A DNA stretch of 64,000 bases from Metridium senile (GCA_949775045.1 OX459097.1:4975185-5039184); one strand, 5' to 3'; counted from the stretch's first letter, positions 1 through 7,980 are shown. The notes: generated by a model from the sequence alone, not told the origin. Made by a program: numbers and translations.

Positions 1-10
1 CATCATATGT

Positions 11-42
11 TTTTATTATGACGTCACGGCACTGCTGTGCCG
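11..42 (-). terminator. Candidate 3' end signal: hairpin plus AATAAA
   Basis: Just downstream (minus sense) of the stop at 50, positions 27-42 form a perfect 6-bp stem with a 4-nt loop (CGGCAC/GTGCCG). It is followed by a TGACGTCA octamer and an AATAAAA polyadenylation-like hexamer at 11-17. A 3' end signal is inferred from position only. Confidence 0.35.
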
Positions 43-49
43 GGTGTAT

Positions 50-904
50 CTATCGAAACATAATCCAAGCAATACTAGCAACTACAACTGTAACAACCGC
101 TAGATTAGTATTATGCCGATTAGATGTTGATGAAGGTTTTACACTTGGTTTATTAAAATGGTTTGTACTATCTTTTTTATCATTGATTTCTTTTTTCGGT
201 TTATCATCTATTTCTTTTTTAGGCTTATCTTCTGTTTTATGTGGTAGGTTAACTTTTGAATCACCCCAATTATGTTTTGAACCAGTAGATTTAGTTTCAT
301 TATTAATATTATTGACACCAAATTTCATATCAGCTGTTGCTCTCTGCAGCTTATTGTTATATCCAGTAGTTGATTCAGTATTTATAATTAACATAGACGG
401 TAACAACCAACAACCACGGGATATTGCTAAGTCAAGCTTGACTTTAGCATTTTGTATGGCAAACTGATATCTCTGTATGCTTTTCGAAATATCATTCTCA
501 ATTACTGAACTTTCAAACAGCTTTAGAAATACTTCTTGTGTTTCTGTGGCAGATCCCGAACTACCAATAATACTGCTCCTTGTGTTTACCTGACTACCAA
601 GAATGCAATAAACATATGCTTCTATACTTTGATTTAATCGTGACAATCCTGCTTTTGTTAGACCTTTAGAATTGTTTAGAAGGAAAAATCGATACGGGTT
701 CTTTTCTATTGAGGAAATATGATGTAATTCCTTATCACCCCAAGAACTGCTTTCATCTTTGAAATGGAAAAAACCATCAGGCCACACACCAGCACCATTT
801 TGATCATAATTATTCTTTACTATGTATATTTTACCAAGTATATCCTTATACACAACCCCCAAACCATGATTATCACCATACGTGTATCTAAAATCTGTGT
901 TTTT
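50..904 (-). CDS. C-terminal half of a split virion-type protein (continues in frame from 905-1585)
   Basis: This open frame is in the same phase as the gene at 905-1585 and is separated from it only by the TGA at 905-907. It has no ATG near its beginning (the first usable codon is a TTG at 862) and, unlike every other gene of the element, no GTATAAA box of its own. Both facts argue that it is the second half of one ~510-codon gene. The product is polar with a low-complexity Lys/Asp/Pro-rich stretch repeating a KPKKEI motif, and ends in a single hydrophobic segment (AVVTVVVASIAWIMF), so a C-terminal membrane anchor is likely. I recall similar proteins as uncharacterised ORFs of cnidarian Polintons; function is unknown. 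Confidence 0.6.
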   Translation of the reverse strand, partial: KNTDFRYTYGDNHGLGVVYKDILGKIYIVKNNYDQNGAGVWPDGFFHFKDESSSWGDKELHHISSIEKNPYRFFLLNNSKGLTKAGLSRLNQSIEAYVYCILGSQVNTRSSIIGSSGSATETQEVFLKLFESSVIENDISKSIQRYQFAIQNAKVKLDLAISRGCWLLPSMLIINTESTTGYNNKLQRATADMKFGVNNINNETKSTGSKHNWGDSKVNLPHKTEDKPKKEIDDKPKKEINDKKDSTNHFNKPSVKPSSTSNRHNTNLAVVTVVVASIAWIMFR

Positions 905-1585
905 TCATATATTAAATTCGCTACACAATTTATCATATTGATTTTTATTATACTTATTATTAATATTGCTAAAATTTTGATCTCCTGGTAATGCAACGCT
1001 TAATTGTGATAATACCCTTCTACAGGTAAATATTATATGAAACTTTAGTAATGATTTTATCATAGGATTATTGTATTTTGTAATCATATCATATCCAATA
1101 CCACAACCAGCTGTTGAGCTCCAAGTAGCAAATGATAATTGTTGTGGATAATAGTTCATATTAGGTTCAGATAACCATGTTTTTGCTTCTTTAGAATTTA
1201 CATGCTTGATAACAAGATCTGTGAATATGTCACGCGGTTTTGCTGTAAACTTTTTATCAAGATTAACATAAATATCAATTTCAGTCGGGTCAAAACTTGG
1301 CGGTGTTTTATCAAAGGAGGTTCCAATAATAGAATAAAATACCTTTGCAATTATAAACGAATTGGGAAACTTAGATTTAGATCCAAGAAAGTCGGCTATA
1401 TTTTCTGGTGTATATGTGTTACCATTCCAACTAGGAAATGTGTAAACCGTTTTTACCAAATTACCATTTTCATCAAAAGGATCATACTCATCTCCATTGA
1501 AAATAAACCGAACTTTACCATTTACATTAGTAAAACGATTGATGTTATAGTTTGGATACTTTTGTTCGAAATCTATAAATTTCAT
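905..1585 (-). CDS. N-terminal part of a split Polinton ORF, unknown function
   Basis: 226 codons from an ATG at 1585, about 34 nt downstream of a GTATAAAAG box at 1613-1620, ending in TGA at 905-907. The protein is rich in Tyr, Phe and Asn and has no membrane segment or recognisable catalytic motif. It contains the stretches WSSTAGCGIGYDMI and RRVLSQLSVALPGDQN, which I associate with uncharacterised Polinton proteins of cnidarians about 500 residues long. The same frame stays open beyond the TGA down to position 50, so this is probably a nonsense mutation, readthrough or sequencing error within one gene. A virion or minor structural role is a guess from neighbourhood only. Confidence 0.65.
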   Translation of the reverse strand: MKFIDFEQKYPNYNINRFTNVNGKVRFIFNGDEYDPFDENGNLVKTVYTFPSWNGNTYTPENIADFLGSKSKFPNSFIIAKVFYSIIGTSFDKTPPSFDPTEIDIYVNLDKKFTAKPRDIFTDLVIKHVNSKEAKTWLSEPNMNYYPQQLSFATWSSTAGCGIGYDMITKYNNPMIKSLLKFHIIFTCRRVLSQLSVALPGDQNFSNINNKYNKNQYDKLCSEFNI

Positions 1586-1612
1586 CTTATATAATTATAA
1601 GATAAGATTCAC

Positions 1613-1620
1613 TTTTATAC
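1613..1620 (-). promoter_or_regulatory. TATA-like box of the gene starting at 1585
   Basis: GTATAAAA on the minus strand, about 34 nt before the ATG, matching the box found before the other genes of the element. Confidence 0.6.
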
Positions 1621-1707
1621 GTTTATAAGATTAGCGTTAATATTTATTTTTATCATATCGCAATCTATATGTAAATCCACCCATAGGAGTTTTTTCAAAC
1701 GAAATAC

Positions 1708-2313
1708 TTATTTCTTTTGATTTATGAGCTGATCCACAATTTCCTTTCTCATCTCCTCCCTTATTTTTTTTATATCGAGGTCTGGATTCTTTTTTAAAAA
1801 CTCATTATTCCGTGCAGATCTAATATCACTCTTCAACGTTTGATACTTTTGTAGCTCACCCATAATTAGTTCAAATTCTCTTTCATCAATCTTGTTATCA
1901 GACAAGGCTTTTGATACCAAATCATATATACTATTTTGTTTTGCTTTTGCGAGCTGAATAGTATTTTCATGTTTTGCTACCTTCTTAGTAAGTTTTTTCG
2001 TTATAATTGTACAACTAGATGCTACTAAACCGAGAATACCACCAACCCCCGCTAAAGGGACGCCTATGACAGCTCCAGCACCTGTTAAGCTTGTAGTTAC
2101 ACCAGAACCAGTAAAAAGTACAGAAAAGATTCCACTTATGACTGCTGTTTTATGAAAGATTCCACGTGTCTTAGCATATTTTTTCCTAACGTTTTCATAA
2201 TGTTTGACTTCAGCTTCTAGCTTAGACATAACCTCATTTACCTTGCGTAATCTGAAGTTTTCACCATCACTATAATTTGGCAGCTCAGGATACAATACGT
2301 CATGATTTTCCAT
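1708..2313 (-). CDS. Small membrane/coiled-coil Polinton protein
   Basis: 201 aa. An N-terminal helix with charged heptad-like spacing (about residues 20-50) is followed by a Gly/Ala/Val-rich hydrophobic stretch (about 57-105, including GVTTSLTGAGAVIGVPLAGV) long enough for two membrane passes or a glycine-zipper hairpin. A highly charged helical C-terminus ends in Lys residues. I recall homologues beside capsid genes in cnidarian Polintons, but no function is established. The start is supported by the TATA-like box at 2335-2343, about 29 nt upstream. Near the 3' end an A8 run lies where a second frame is open past the stop (to 1637); this may be an overlap or a frameshift relic. Confidence 0.75.
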   Translation of the reverse strand: MENHDVLYPELPNYSDGENFRLRKVNEVMSKLEAEVKHYENVRKKYAKTRGIFHKTAVISGIFSVLFTGSGVTTSLTGAGAVIGVPLAGVGGILGLVASSCTIITKKLTKKVAKHENTIQLAKAKQNSIYDLVSKALSDNKIDEREFELIMGELQKYQTLKSDIRSARNNEFLKKNPDLDIKKIREEMRKEIVDQLINQKK

Positions 2314-2334
2314 ATACTATACAAAACAATTTTA

Positions 2335-2343
2335 TTTTTATAC
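2335..2343 (-). promoter_or_regulatory. TATA-like box of the gene starting at 2313, containing the upstream gene's stop codon
   Basis: GTATAAAAA on the minus strand. Its TAA is also the stop codon of the gene at 2338-2970, whose last sense codon is GTA. Confidence 0.65.
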
Positions 2344-2970
2344 GATTTCTATTACCATTTTCATTGGATATACCCCAGAAAGAATAATATTATTATTATA
2401 ATCAGCTACCCATAACCGAATACTACTGATATAATCATCGTTTTTTATTTGTGTATACAAACTATTAAGAGGTTCATAATCTATTTTCTCCCCAACCTTG
2501 TCCACATTAACATATGCCAATATTTGTGAATAATTATTTTTGAATAAAACTTGTGTAGAATCAACCAGATTACAATGTACGTATACTGATTCAAGAATTT
2601 TACCAATATTTATAACATTTTTAGAATCTTTTTCAAGACTTGTTTCAAGTTTTAATAATTTTGCTAAACTATCATTTAATTTAATATTTACCTTTGGGGT
2701 AAGAATGGATTTGCTTATGGAAACTGGTTTCTCACCAAGAAAAACAGCTTTATCAACCACACTTTTAAAAGAGCTTGTTGTATAATTTCCCTTTGGAATA
2801 CGAAGTAAAACATTACCTTCTCCATCTGAAATCGTCCCTTCTTTTTCAAGGTTGTATAATTGATTAACAAAATTACAATAAATTAGTGACATTTTTGTAC
2901 TATTTGTTATAGGATTTTTCAACCAAATCGTTTCATCAGCTTTTGTTTTTTCAATATACAAGATCACCAT
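2338..2970 (-). CDS. Candidate minor capsid (penton-like, single jelly roll) protein
   Basis: About 210 aa, beta-rich, without membrane segments. The C-terminal third has an alternating hydrophobic pattern, with YVHCNLVDSTQVLF, a later ILAYV, then SIRLWVADYNNNIILSGVYP, ending in an MVIEIV strand. This resembles the C-terminal region of penton-like minor capsid proteins of Polintons and virophages as I recall them; that is pattern recognition, not a structural match. An in-frame ATG at 2988 would overlap the previous gene by 4 nt, but it lies only 14 nt from the TATA-like box. The ATG at 2970 lies 32 nt from the box, the spacing used elsewhere in the element, so I prefer it. The stop codon forms part of the next promoter. 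Confidence 0.6.
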   Translation of the reverse strand: MVILYIEKTKADETIWLKNPITNSTKMSLIYCNFVNQLYNLEKEGTISDGEGNVLLRIPKGNYTTSSFKSVVDKAVFLGEKPVSISKSILTPKVNIKLNDSLAKLLKLETSLEKDSKNVINIGKILESVYVHCNLVDSTQVLFKNNYSQILAYVNVDKVGEKIDYEPLNSLYTQIKNDDYISSIRLWVADYNNNIILSGVYPMKMVIEIV

Positions 2971-2984
2971 TATATAATATATAA

Positions 2985-4328
2985 TCATCTTTTGTTTTTA
3001 TACCTCTCCACCATATACAAAACCACACCAACAATAAGAAGCCATGCATTTTTAGCAAGGAAACCTACAACTTCGCCTGCAGCTCTGAAAATAAAAGATG
3101 CTATAGCACCAACCATACCTGGTAATATTTCACCTAATTTTTTCCCAAGTGATTTCAAACCGTTGCCGACACCCTTAGCAACAGATGTAAGGCCTGATTT
3201 TAGATTAGATACGATTACTCCTATAATAGTAACGACTGCTAGAGTAATACCTGTTACTGTTAGACCGTACTTTTTTATTATTTGCTTCACACGTTCTTTC
3301 AAAGGTAGTTTTTCATCAATAGTTTCTATTAAATTATTATGAACATCTATCTCATCATCAATATTTTTATCCTGAAAAATCAATTCTTGTTTTTCTCTAT
3401 TAGTTTCATTCAACTGTTCAGAAGCTCTTTGAAGGTTTTCATATTCAATATCTTCCTCCTCAATTAAACGAGCCTTTTCAGATTCAGATATTTCCGTATT
3501 TTGTTTTTCTTTGATATACTCAAGTTTATCTTGAGCTCTATTCTTCTGATCTGCTAATTCAGCTTCCCGTCTCTCAACAGAATCTAATTTCAATTGTATT
3601 TTAGATTTTTTATCTTTAAGATTGGCTACTTCAGCCTCAGCATCCTGTCTTCGATCAAAATTGGATATACCTAGATCATCCCTAATATTTTTTGAAAGCT
3701 GCGACACACCTTTATAACTTTCAGAATAGAAAACTCCAGCTTGTGTATGAAGAGGTTTCCATTTTCCACCATCCTTTTGTATATACATTTTATTATATTG
3801 CTCTTTTAGATCATATCCATTTTCTCTTGTTATTATATTATTTTGAAACCATCCATCAAGTTTCTCTTTCGCATCATAATATCTTTTGATATGATCAACA
3901 CTCCATCCATTTAATAGATACGGAATTTTTTCATCATTTACTGTTAATTCACGCCAAATATTACCTGTAGGCGGTTTTACTTCTATTTTACCATCATTTA
4001 GTCGAACGTTTTTTAGAAAATTATTATCATTTAATTTACATTCAGGATACATTTCTAAAATTGTCCTACGTATAATATAATACTCGTTTTCGATATCTTG
4101 ATTATCTCTAATATTATCAAGTTCCATATATACTGGTAAACTTCTTCCTGAGTTTTTTGTTTTAAAAATATCATTCACCCTATCTATCGCATATCTCCAA
4201 TTTCTACCGAATTTTTGCTTAAAACTTTCGACATCTTTATTTATTAGACCTTCGTATTCATCATCAATCGTTTCGTTGATATCTTCTTCTCCTTCTTTAG
4301 TTAGTGGGTCAAAATCTATATCTTCCAT
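2985..4328 (-). CDS. Coiled-coil membrane protein, paralogue 1
   Basis: 447 aa. Acidic N-terminus (MEDIDFDPLTKEGEEDINE). The middle (about 225-330) is a long Lys/Glu/Gln/Leu-rich coiled coil. The C-terminal ~110 residues carry a hydrophobic segment (TVTGITLAVVTIIGVIVSNL), a Gly/Lys-rich amphipathic linker (GLKSLGKKLGEILPG) and a second hydrophobic region (MVGAIASFIF through NAWLLIVGVVLYMVE), ending in a basic tail. It is the tandem neighbour and clear paralogue of 4377-5738: the last ~110 residues and the promoters are nearly the same, while the N-terminal halves have diverged. A virion-surface, membrane-remodelling or fibre-like role is possible but unproven. Confidence 0.75.
   Translation of the reverse strand: MEDIDFDPLTKEGEEDINETIDDEYEGLINKDVESFKQKFGRNWRYAIDRVNDIFKTKNSGRSLPVYMELDNIRDNQDIENEYYIIRRTILEMYPECKLNDNNFLKNVRLNDGKIEVKPPTGNIWRELTVNDEKIPYLLNGWSVDHIKRYYDAKEKLDGWFQNNIITRENGYDLKEQYNKMYIQKDGGKWKPLHTQAGVFYSESYKGVSQLSKNIRDDLGISNFDRRQDAEAEVANLKDKKSKIQLKLDSVERREAELADQKNRAQDKLEYIKEKQNTEISESEKARLIEEEDIEYENLQRASEQLNETNREKQELIFQDKNIDDEIDVHNNLIETIDEKLPLKERVKQIIKKYGLTVTGITLAVVTIIGVIVSNLKSGLTSVAKGVGNGLKSLGKKLGEILPGMVGAIASFIFRAAGEVVGFLAKNAWLLIVGVVLYMVERYKNKR
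2994..3003 (-). promoter_or_regulatory. TATA-like box of the gene starting at 2970
   Basis: GTATAAAAAC on the minus strand. It decides the start of the downstream gene: 14 nt to the first ATG, 32 nt to the second. Confidence 0.6.
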
Positions 4329-4354
4329 TTAGTTTATAATTTATATACTAAATA

Positions 4355-4365
4355 GTTTTTTATAC
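4355..4365 (-). promoter_or_regulatory. TATA-like box of coiled-coil paralogue 1
   Basis: GTATAAAAAAC, 36 nt before the ATG at 4328. The whole leader is almost identical to that of paralogue 2, so promoter and gene were duplicated together. Confidence 0.6.
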
Positions 4366-4376
4366 TATTTCTATTA

Positions 4377-5738
4377 TCATCTTTTATTTTTATACTTTTC
4401 CACCATATACAAAACCACAGCAACAATAAGAAGCCACGCATTTTTTGCAAGAAAACCAACAACCTCGCCAGCAGCTCTGAAAATAAAGCTGGCAATAGCT
4501 CCAACAATGCCAGGTAATATTTCACCAAGCTTCTTGCCAAGTGATTTCAATTCATTTCCAACACTGGTTGTGACACTGCTTAATCCAGATTTTAGACTAG
4601 AAACAATCACACCAATAGCAACCCCAACAGAAGTAATAATAGCTGTAACAGTAAAACCATACTTTTTAAAAATAAGTTTTACACGTTCTTTCAAAGGTAA
4701 TTTTTCCTCTATTAATTCGTTTTTGTTTTCTAGTTCATGTATTTTTTTTTCTAGTTTATTTTTTTCAGAGATTAAAGCTTCTCTTTCATCAATTAGCTGA
4801 TTATTTGTTTCTAAAAGATTATCTCTTTGTATTTTAACAGAATCTTTTTCCCTTTGTGAACCAGTATATAATTCAAATTCTGATTCTAAATCATCAATTT
4901 TATCATTATTAGAATATATGCTTTGTGTATCTGATTCTATTTTCTCATTAATAACTTCTACTTCTGGGTATAATGTGACTAATTTTTTATCAGTTTCCTC
5001 CATAATAGTTATAGCTGACTTACCTAAGGCTGTCTTGATTTTATTAGTTTGTCTCCCAATAAGACCTACAGTCTCCTCACCTATTTTTGTTTGTATTTTA
5101 TACCATTTACCTTTATCACTATCATAAACTTCAATAACACCAGATTCATTTTCTCTAATATCAAATCCATTTTCTCTACTAATCTCGTTTTCTGGGTAAT
5201 ATATATCGATATTGGTTTTAGACTTATTATACATATCAAGATGATCCTTAGACCAACCTATATTATCAATAATTGTTTTTGGAGCTTCACTTAAATCATC
5301 GAGATAGTATTCCTTTGCTCCGATTTTATTGATTTTAAGGAATACATTACCATCCTTATCAATATTATATAGAAATTTAGAATTATTAACATCCCATTCG
5401 GGATATTTTTCTTTTATAATATATTTTGCTTCTTCTACTCTATCTTTTTTTTCTACTTCTTGTACTCTATGTTTGGATAAATCCTCCATTTCTAGTTCTT
5501 CTCTCACTCTTTCTAACCATTGCGATTTAGTTTCTGAAGGTTCTTTAAACAAATCTTCTCGTTGTCCACGAGAAGTTTTAACACCTCTTTTTTGAAAAAA
5601 ATGCTTGATTTTATTTCGCCATTCTACACTATTATCAGAACCTTCCTTTGGTAATAGTTCTGCCAAATCATCATCAGTAATCGGTTCATTAATATCAACA
5701 GAACCTTCATCTATTGGATCAAAATCTTCACCTTCCAT
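4377..5738 (-). CDS. Coiled-coil membrane protein, paralogue 2
   Basis: 453 aa with the same plan as its neighbour at 2985-4328: an acidic start (MEGEDFDPIDEGSVDINE), a mixed middle with a repeated-looking EISRENGFDIRENE stretch that has a counterpart in paralogue 1, a coiled coil (about 240-345), then hydrophobic segment, Gly/Lys-rich linker and second hydrophobic segment ending YKNKR. The C-terminal block is nearly identical between the two, whereas the N-terminal ~230 residues share only scattered matches. This suggests diversifying outer domains on a conserved membrane module. No known domain is recognised. Confidence 0.75.
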   Translation of the reverse strand: MEGEDFDPIDEGSVDINEPITDDDLAELLPKEGSDNSVEWRNKIKHFFQKRGVKTSRGQREDLFKEPSETKSQWLERVREELEMEDLSKHRVQEVEKKDRVEEAKYIIKEKYPEWDVNNSKFLYNIDKDGNVFLKINKIGAKEYYLDDLSEAPKTIIDNIGWSKDHLDMYNKSKTNIDIYYPENEISRENGFDIRENESGVIEVYDSDKGKWYKIQTKIGEETVGLIGRQTNKIKTALGKSAITIMEETDKKLVTLYPEVEVINEKIESDTQSIYSNNDKIDDLESEFELYTGSQREKDSVKIQRDNLLETNNQLIDEREALISEKNKLEKKIHELENKNELIEEKLPLKERVKLIFKKYGFTVTAIITSVGVAIGVIVSSLKSGLSSVTTSVGNELKSLGKKLGEILPGIVGAIASFIFRAAGEVVGFLAKNAWLLIVAVVLYMVEKYKNKR

Positions 5739-5766
5739 TTAGTTTATAATTTATATATACTAAATA

Positions 5767-5777
5767 GTTTTTTATAC
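5767..5777 (-). promoter_or_regulatory. TATA-like box of coiled-coil paralogue 2, overlapping the BRO gene stop
   Basis: GTATAAAAAAC on the minus strand, 38 nt before the ATG at 5738. The TAA inside it is the stop of the gene at 5772-6584. Confidence 0.65.
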
Positions 5778-6584
5778 GATTTTGTGAATCCATTTCTTAT
5801 GATTTATTAAAGTATCTCTATTAATAAATGCCCTATTACAGTATCTACATTTAATACGAACATCACGCATGTAATCATTAATCTCGTTTATAATAAAGTC
5901 ATAGTCATTAGAAATCAAACACTTATAACCACTTTCTTCATATGATTCTAGTAATTCTTTCTGCTCCTTAGATACAACACCATTACCTAAAGGTGTTTTA
6001 AATTCAATACACATACCCGAATAACGCTTATGCATATTCTGAATTATTAAATCTGGTTGTCCCTTCGTATAACCTTTTTTATAAGATTGGATTCGCTTGT
6101 TTGATGAATCTTGTAGTTCACCAAGTCCTGCTGTTATAATGGCTTTATCATAGAATCTCCTAATAAAAGACACCACCTTTGTGTGTAAATCATATTCATT
6201 TTCTATTTTAAATGTTAGACTATTACGATTATTAAACAGGATATACGATCCATATTTTCTAATAGATGGTAAAACCTTTTCAAAAAACCATTGTCGAAAC
6301 ACCTTTGCAGAATCTAATTTAGAACTGAATATTAACGCGTATAACCCCGGTTCTGTTATAAAAATAGTCTCCGGATGCTGTTTCGAGAAGGGGAACGTTT
6401 TGTTCCTCTTACTTAAGACCTCATAACTAACCTTATATTTATCATCAACATGATCTCTTAATGATTTGCGTGTATTAGTATAACCAAGAGCAGATGCTAT
6501 ATCAATACCCTTAAAATAAATAATTTGTTTATTATCAATATGTGTGTCTATTGATAGACCAAGTTCTTTGTTTTCGAATTTCAT
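5772..6584 (-). CDS. BRO-N + VRR-NUC-like nuclease + C2H2 finger fusion protein
   Basis: 270 aa with three modules. Residues about 1-110 match the BRO N-terminal DNA-binding domain of large DNA viruses and phages (FKGIDIASALGYTN, then HPETIFITEPGLYALIFSSK and FRQWFFEKVLPSIRKYG). Residues about 125-235 resemble a VRR-NUC/PD-(D/E)XK endonuclease: GQPDLII supplies the acidic residue, IEFKTPLG supplies E-x-K, and SKEQKELLE with a GY strand follows. Residues about 246-268 form a C2H2 zinc finger (CRYCNRAF...H....H). A nicking or resolving role in viral DNA metabolism or host interference is inferred. Its upstream region has a TATATAAAAT stretch rather than the GTATAAAAA box of the structural genes, so it may be expressed at a different time. 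Confidence 0.8.
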   Translation of the reverse strand: MKFENKELGLSIDTHIDNKQIIYFKGIDIASALGYTNTRKSLRDHVDDKYKVSYEVLSKRNKTFPFSKQHPETIFITEPGLYALIFSSKLDSAKVFRQWFFEKVLPSIRKYGSYILFNNRNSLTFKIENEYDLHTKVVSFIRRFYDKAIITAGLGELQDSSNKRIQSYKKGYTKGQPDLIIQNMHKRYSGMCIEFKTPLGNGVVSKEQKELLESYEESGYKCLISNDYDFIINEINDYMRDVRIKCRYCNRAFINRDTLINHKKWIHKIV

Positions 6585-6638
6585 TATTATTATATTCTAT
6601 AATAATATAATTTTATATAATAAAACGCAATACTTATT

Positions 6639-7064
6639 TTATAAAAATTTAGAAGCTAAATAACCAACAGTCATCATACCACCACCAACATAAATCATTT
6701 CATATTGCTTTTGCTTATTACTAGGTTTATAATAATTTGAAAATTGCGGTTGTTTATTATCAAAACTCAAATCAGGATGAGCTTTAGAGTATAGTTTAAA
6801 CGCATAATCAGTATCATTCAAATTACTATCTGCCAATTTCTTTTTAACATATTGTGATTGAAGCCAATCTTGATATTGCTGTCTTTTCTTTTCAAATTCT
6901 CCCATATCATGTTGATATTTTTCAAGAGCTTTGTCATGTCTTATTTTCTCTTCATCAGAATGAGAGCCATTAGATGATAAGGATTTAGCTAGGTACATTG
7001 AGCCTGTGAAAGCTGTTGCATTCAAAATACTACCTGCTATCATCATTACAACTGCTGAAGCCAT
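6639..7064 (-). CDS. Small two-membrane-segment Polinton protein
   Basis: About 141 aa from the second in-frame ATG. The first ATG (7082) is only 17 nt from the TATA-like box and is unlikely to lie within the transcript; the ATG at 7064 lies 35 nt away. An N-terminal hydrophobic helix (SAVVMMIAGSILNATAFTGS) and a C-terminal one (IYVGGGMMTVGYLASKFL) flank a charged helical core with RHDKALEKYQHDM and KKRQQYQDWL motifs. I recall a similar family (RHDLAxE, RxxWL patterns) beside capsid genes in cnidarian Polintons. Probably virion-associated; function unknown. Confidence 0.7.
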   Translation of the reverse strand: MASAVVMMIAGSILNATAFTGSMYLAKSLSSNGSHSDEEKIRHDKALEKYQHDMGEFEKKRQQYQDWLQSQYVKKKLADSNLNDTDYAFKLYSKAHPDLSFDNKQPQFSNYYKPSNKQKQYEMIYVGGGMMTVGYLASKFL

Positions 7065-7090
7065 ATTATATATATTATACATCTTAATTA

Positions 7091-7100
7091 TTTTTTATAC
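7091..7100 (-). promoter_or_regulatory. TATA-like box of the gene starting at 7064
   Basis: GTATAAAAAA on the minus strand, 35 nt before the preferred ATG. Confidence 0.6.
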
Positions 7101-7105
7101 CTGTT

Positions 7106-7336
7106 TTAAAAAGGTTTTGGTAGAATTTTTTTATCTTCAAGATATTTTTTCATATACATAGACCCTGCAAGAACAAGAACCCACTTACCATAATTTGACA
7201 AACTTGAACTAGGATCACTAATAAATGATTCTTTCATGGTTTTTTTACCAACATAGCCAATAAGTGAAGCTATTCCAATTACTACGCTGCTATCGGTTGC
7301 TATTTTAACTAATCTGTTTTCTGTTGCTTTAGACAT
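7106..7336 (-). CDS. Very small membrane protein
   Basis: 76 aa from an ATG 33 nt downstream of a GTATAAAT box at 7363-7370. One hydrophobic segment near residues 14-30 (DSSVVIGIASLIGYVG) and a weaker one near 51-63 (WVLVLAGSMYMKKYL) give a hairpin-like topology with a basic C-terminus. Its own promoter box and its position inside the structural cluster support a real gene. No family recognised. Confidence 0.62.
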   Translation of the reverse strand: MSKATENRLVKIATDSSVVIGIASLIGYVGKKTMKESFISDPSSSLSNYGKWVLVLAGSMYMKKYLEDKKILPKPF

Positions 7337-7362
7337 TGTTATAGTATATATAAATATTTATT

Positions 7363-7370
7363 ATTTATAC
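7363..7370 (-). promoter_or_regulatory. TATA-like box of the gene starting at 7336
   Basis: GTATAAAT variant of the element's box, 33 nt before the ATG. Confidence 0.55.
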
Positions 7371-7375
7371 CATTT

Positions 7376-7777
7376 TTATTCCATACCTATTATTGGAACT
7401 GATTTTTTTGATTTAACAGGGATTTTTGATTTAACAGGGGGTTCTGATACAGGTTTTTCTTCATGATGATCGGGTTTAGGTTTTATTGGAGTAATATTTT
7501 TATTATTTTTATTCCATCTGAAATATAAATCAACAGCTGTTAATCCTATTCCTACTAATGACAATCCAGTTGTTAGTGATATTTCGGGCATCCATTTTGA
7601 ACTAGATGGTTCAGCATCATCAGTATTATTTTCTAATTCAAGAGCTTTTTTAGCTTTCTTATGATATTCTGCTAGTTTTCTACCAGCAGCAACTTTTTTT
7701 GGATCTTTTTGTTTTTGAACTTTTTCAGGTTCCTTAGTTATTTGTTCATCAATTAATTTATCATTGTTTTCTGTCAT
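7376..7777 (-). CDS. Basic single-pass membrane protein with KDPKKVAAGRKLAEY motif
   Basis: 133 aa when started at the ATG at 7777 (33 nt from the box; an upstream TTG in the same frame is not needed). An acidic/Lys N-terminus leads into KDPKKVAAGRKLAEYHKKAK, a motif I recall as a hallmark of a small, widely shared Polinton/adintovirus protein. One hydrophobic segment (ISLTTGLSLVGIGLTAVDLYF, about residues 69-89) is followed by a Pro/Lys-rich tail with repeated PVKSK. The basic motif could contact DNA; virion association is inferred from its neighbours. Confidence 0.72.
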   Translation of the reverse strand: MTENNDKLIDEQITKEPEKVQKQKDPKKVAAGRKLAEYHKKAKKALELENNTDDAEPSSSKWMPEISLTTGLSLVGIGLTAVDLYFRWNKNNKNITPIKPKPDHHEEKPVSEPPVKSKIPVKSKKSVPIIGME

Positions 7778-7802
7778 CTTATAATACAAGTATATTAATA
7801 AA

Positions 7803-7811
7803 TTTTTATAC
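7803..7811 (-). promoter_or_regulatory. TATA-like box of the gene starting at 7777
   Basis: GTATAAAAA on the minus strand, 33 nt before the ATG; it selects the ATG over the upstream TTG. Confidence 0.6.
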
Positions 7812-7840
7812 GATTTATTAATATTTGATAATATTATTAT

Positions 7841-7980
7841 TTATGCTCAAGAGTTTCTATTGTCTGCTCAAGAGTCTGCTCAAGACTGTTCAAGAGTCTG
7901 CTCAAGACTGCTCAGGAGTCTGCTCAAGACTGCTCAAGAGGTTCAACAGTCTGCTCAAGAGATTGCTCAATAGTTTTATG
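7841..7980 (-). repeat. Short tandem repeats at the end of the 7924-8517 gene
   Basis: About ten imperfect copies of an 11-12-bp unit around GTCTGCTCAAGA, in phase with a repeating LEQ/EQT peptide at the C-terminus of the gene. The annotated frame stops at 7924, but a neighbouring frame continues the same repeat peptide to a TAA at 7841, close to the next promoter. A small indel in the repeat therefore probably truncated the protein by about 28 residues. Confidence 0.6.

Noticed and set aside
18..467. 149-aa plus-strand ORF at the left edge
   Set aside because: Antisense to a better supported gene; repetitive LSSISFLGL composition mirrors the Lys/Asp repeats on the other strand.
4334..4540. 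68-aa hydrophobic ORF inside coiled-coil paralogue 2
   Set aside because: A shadow in another frame of the same strand over the membrane module; Leu-rich from base composition, no promoter box.
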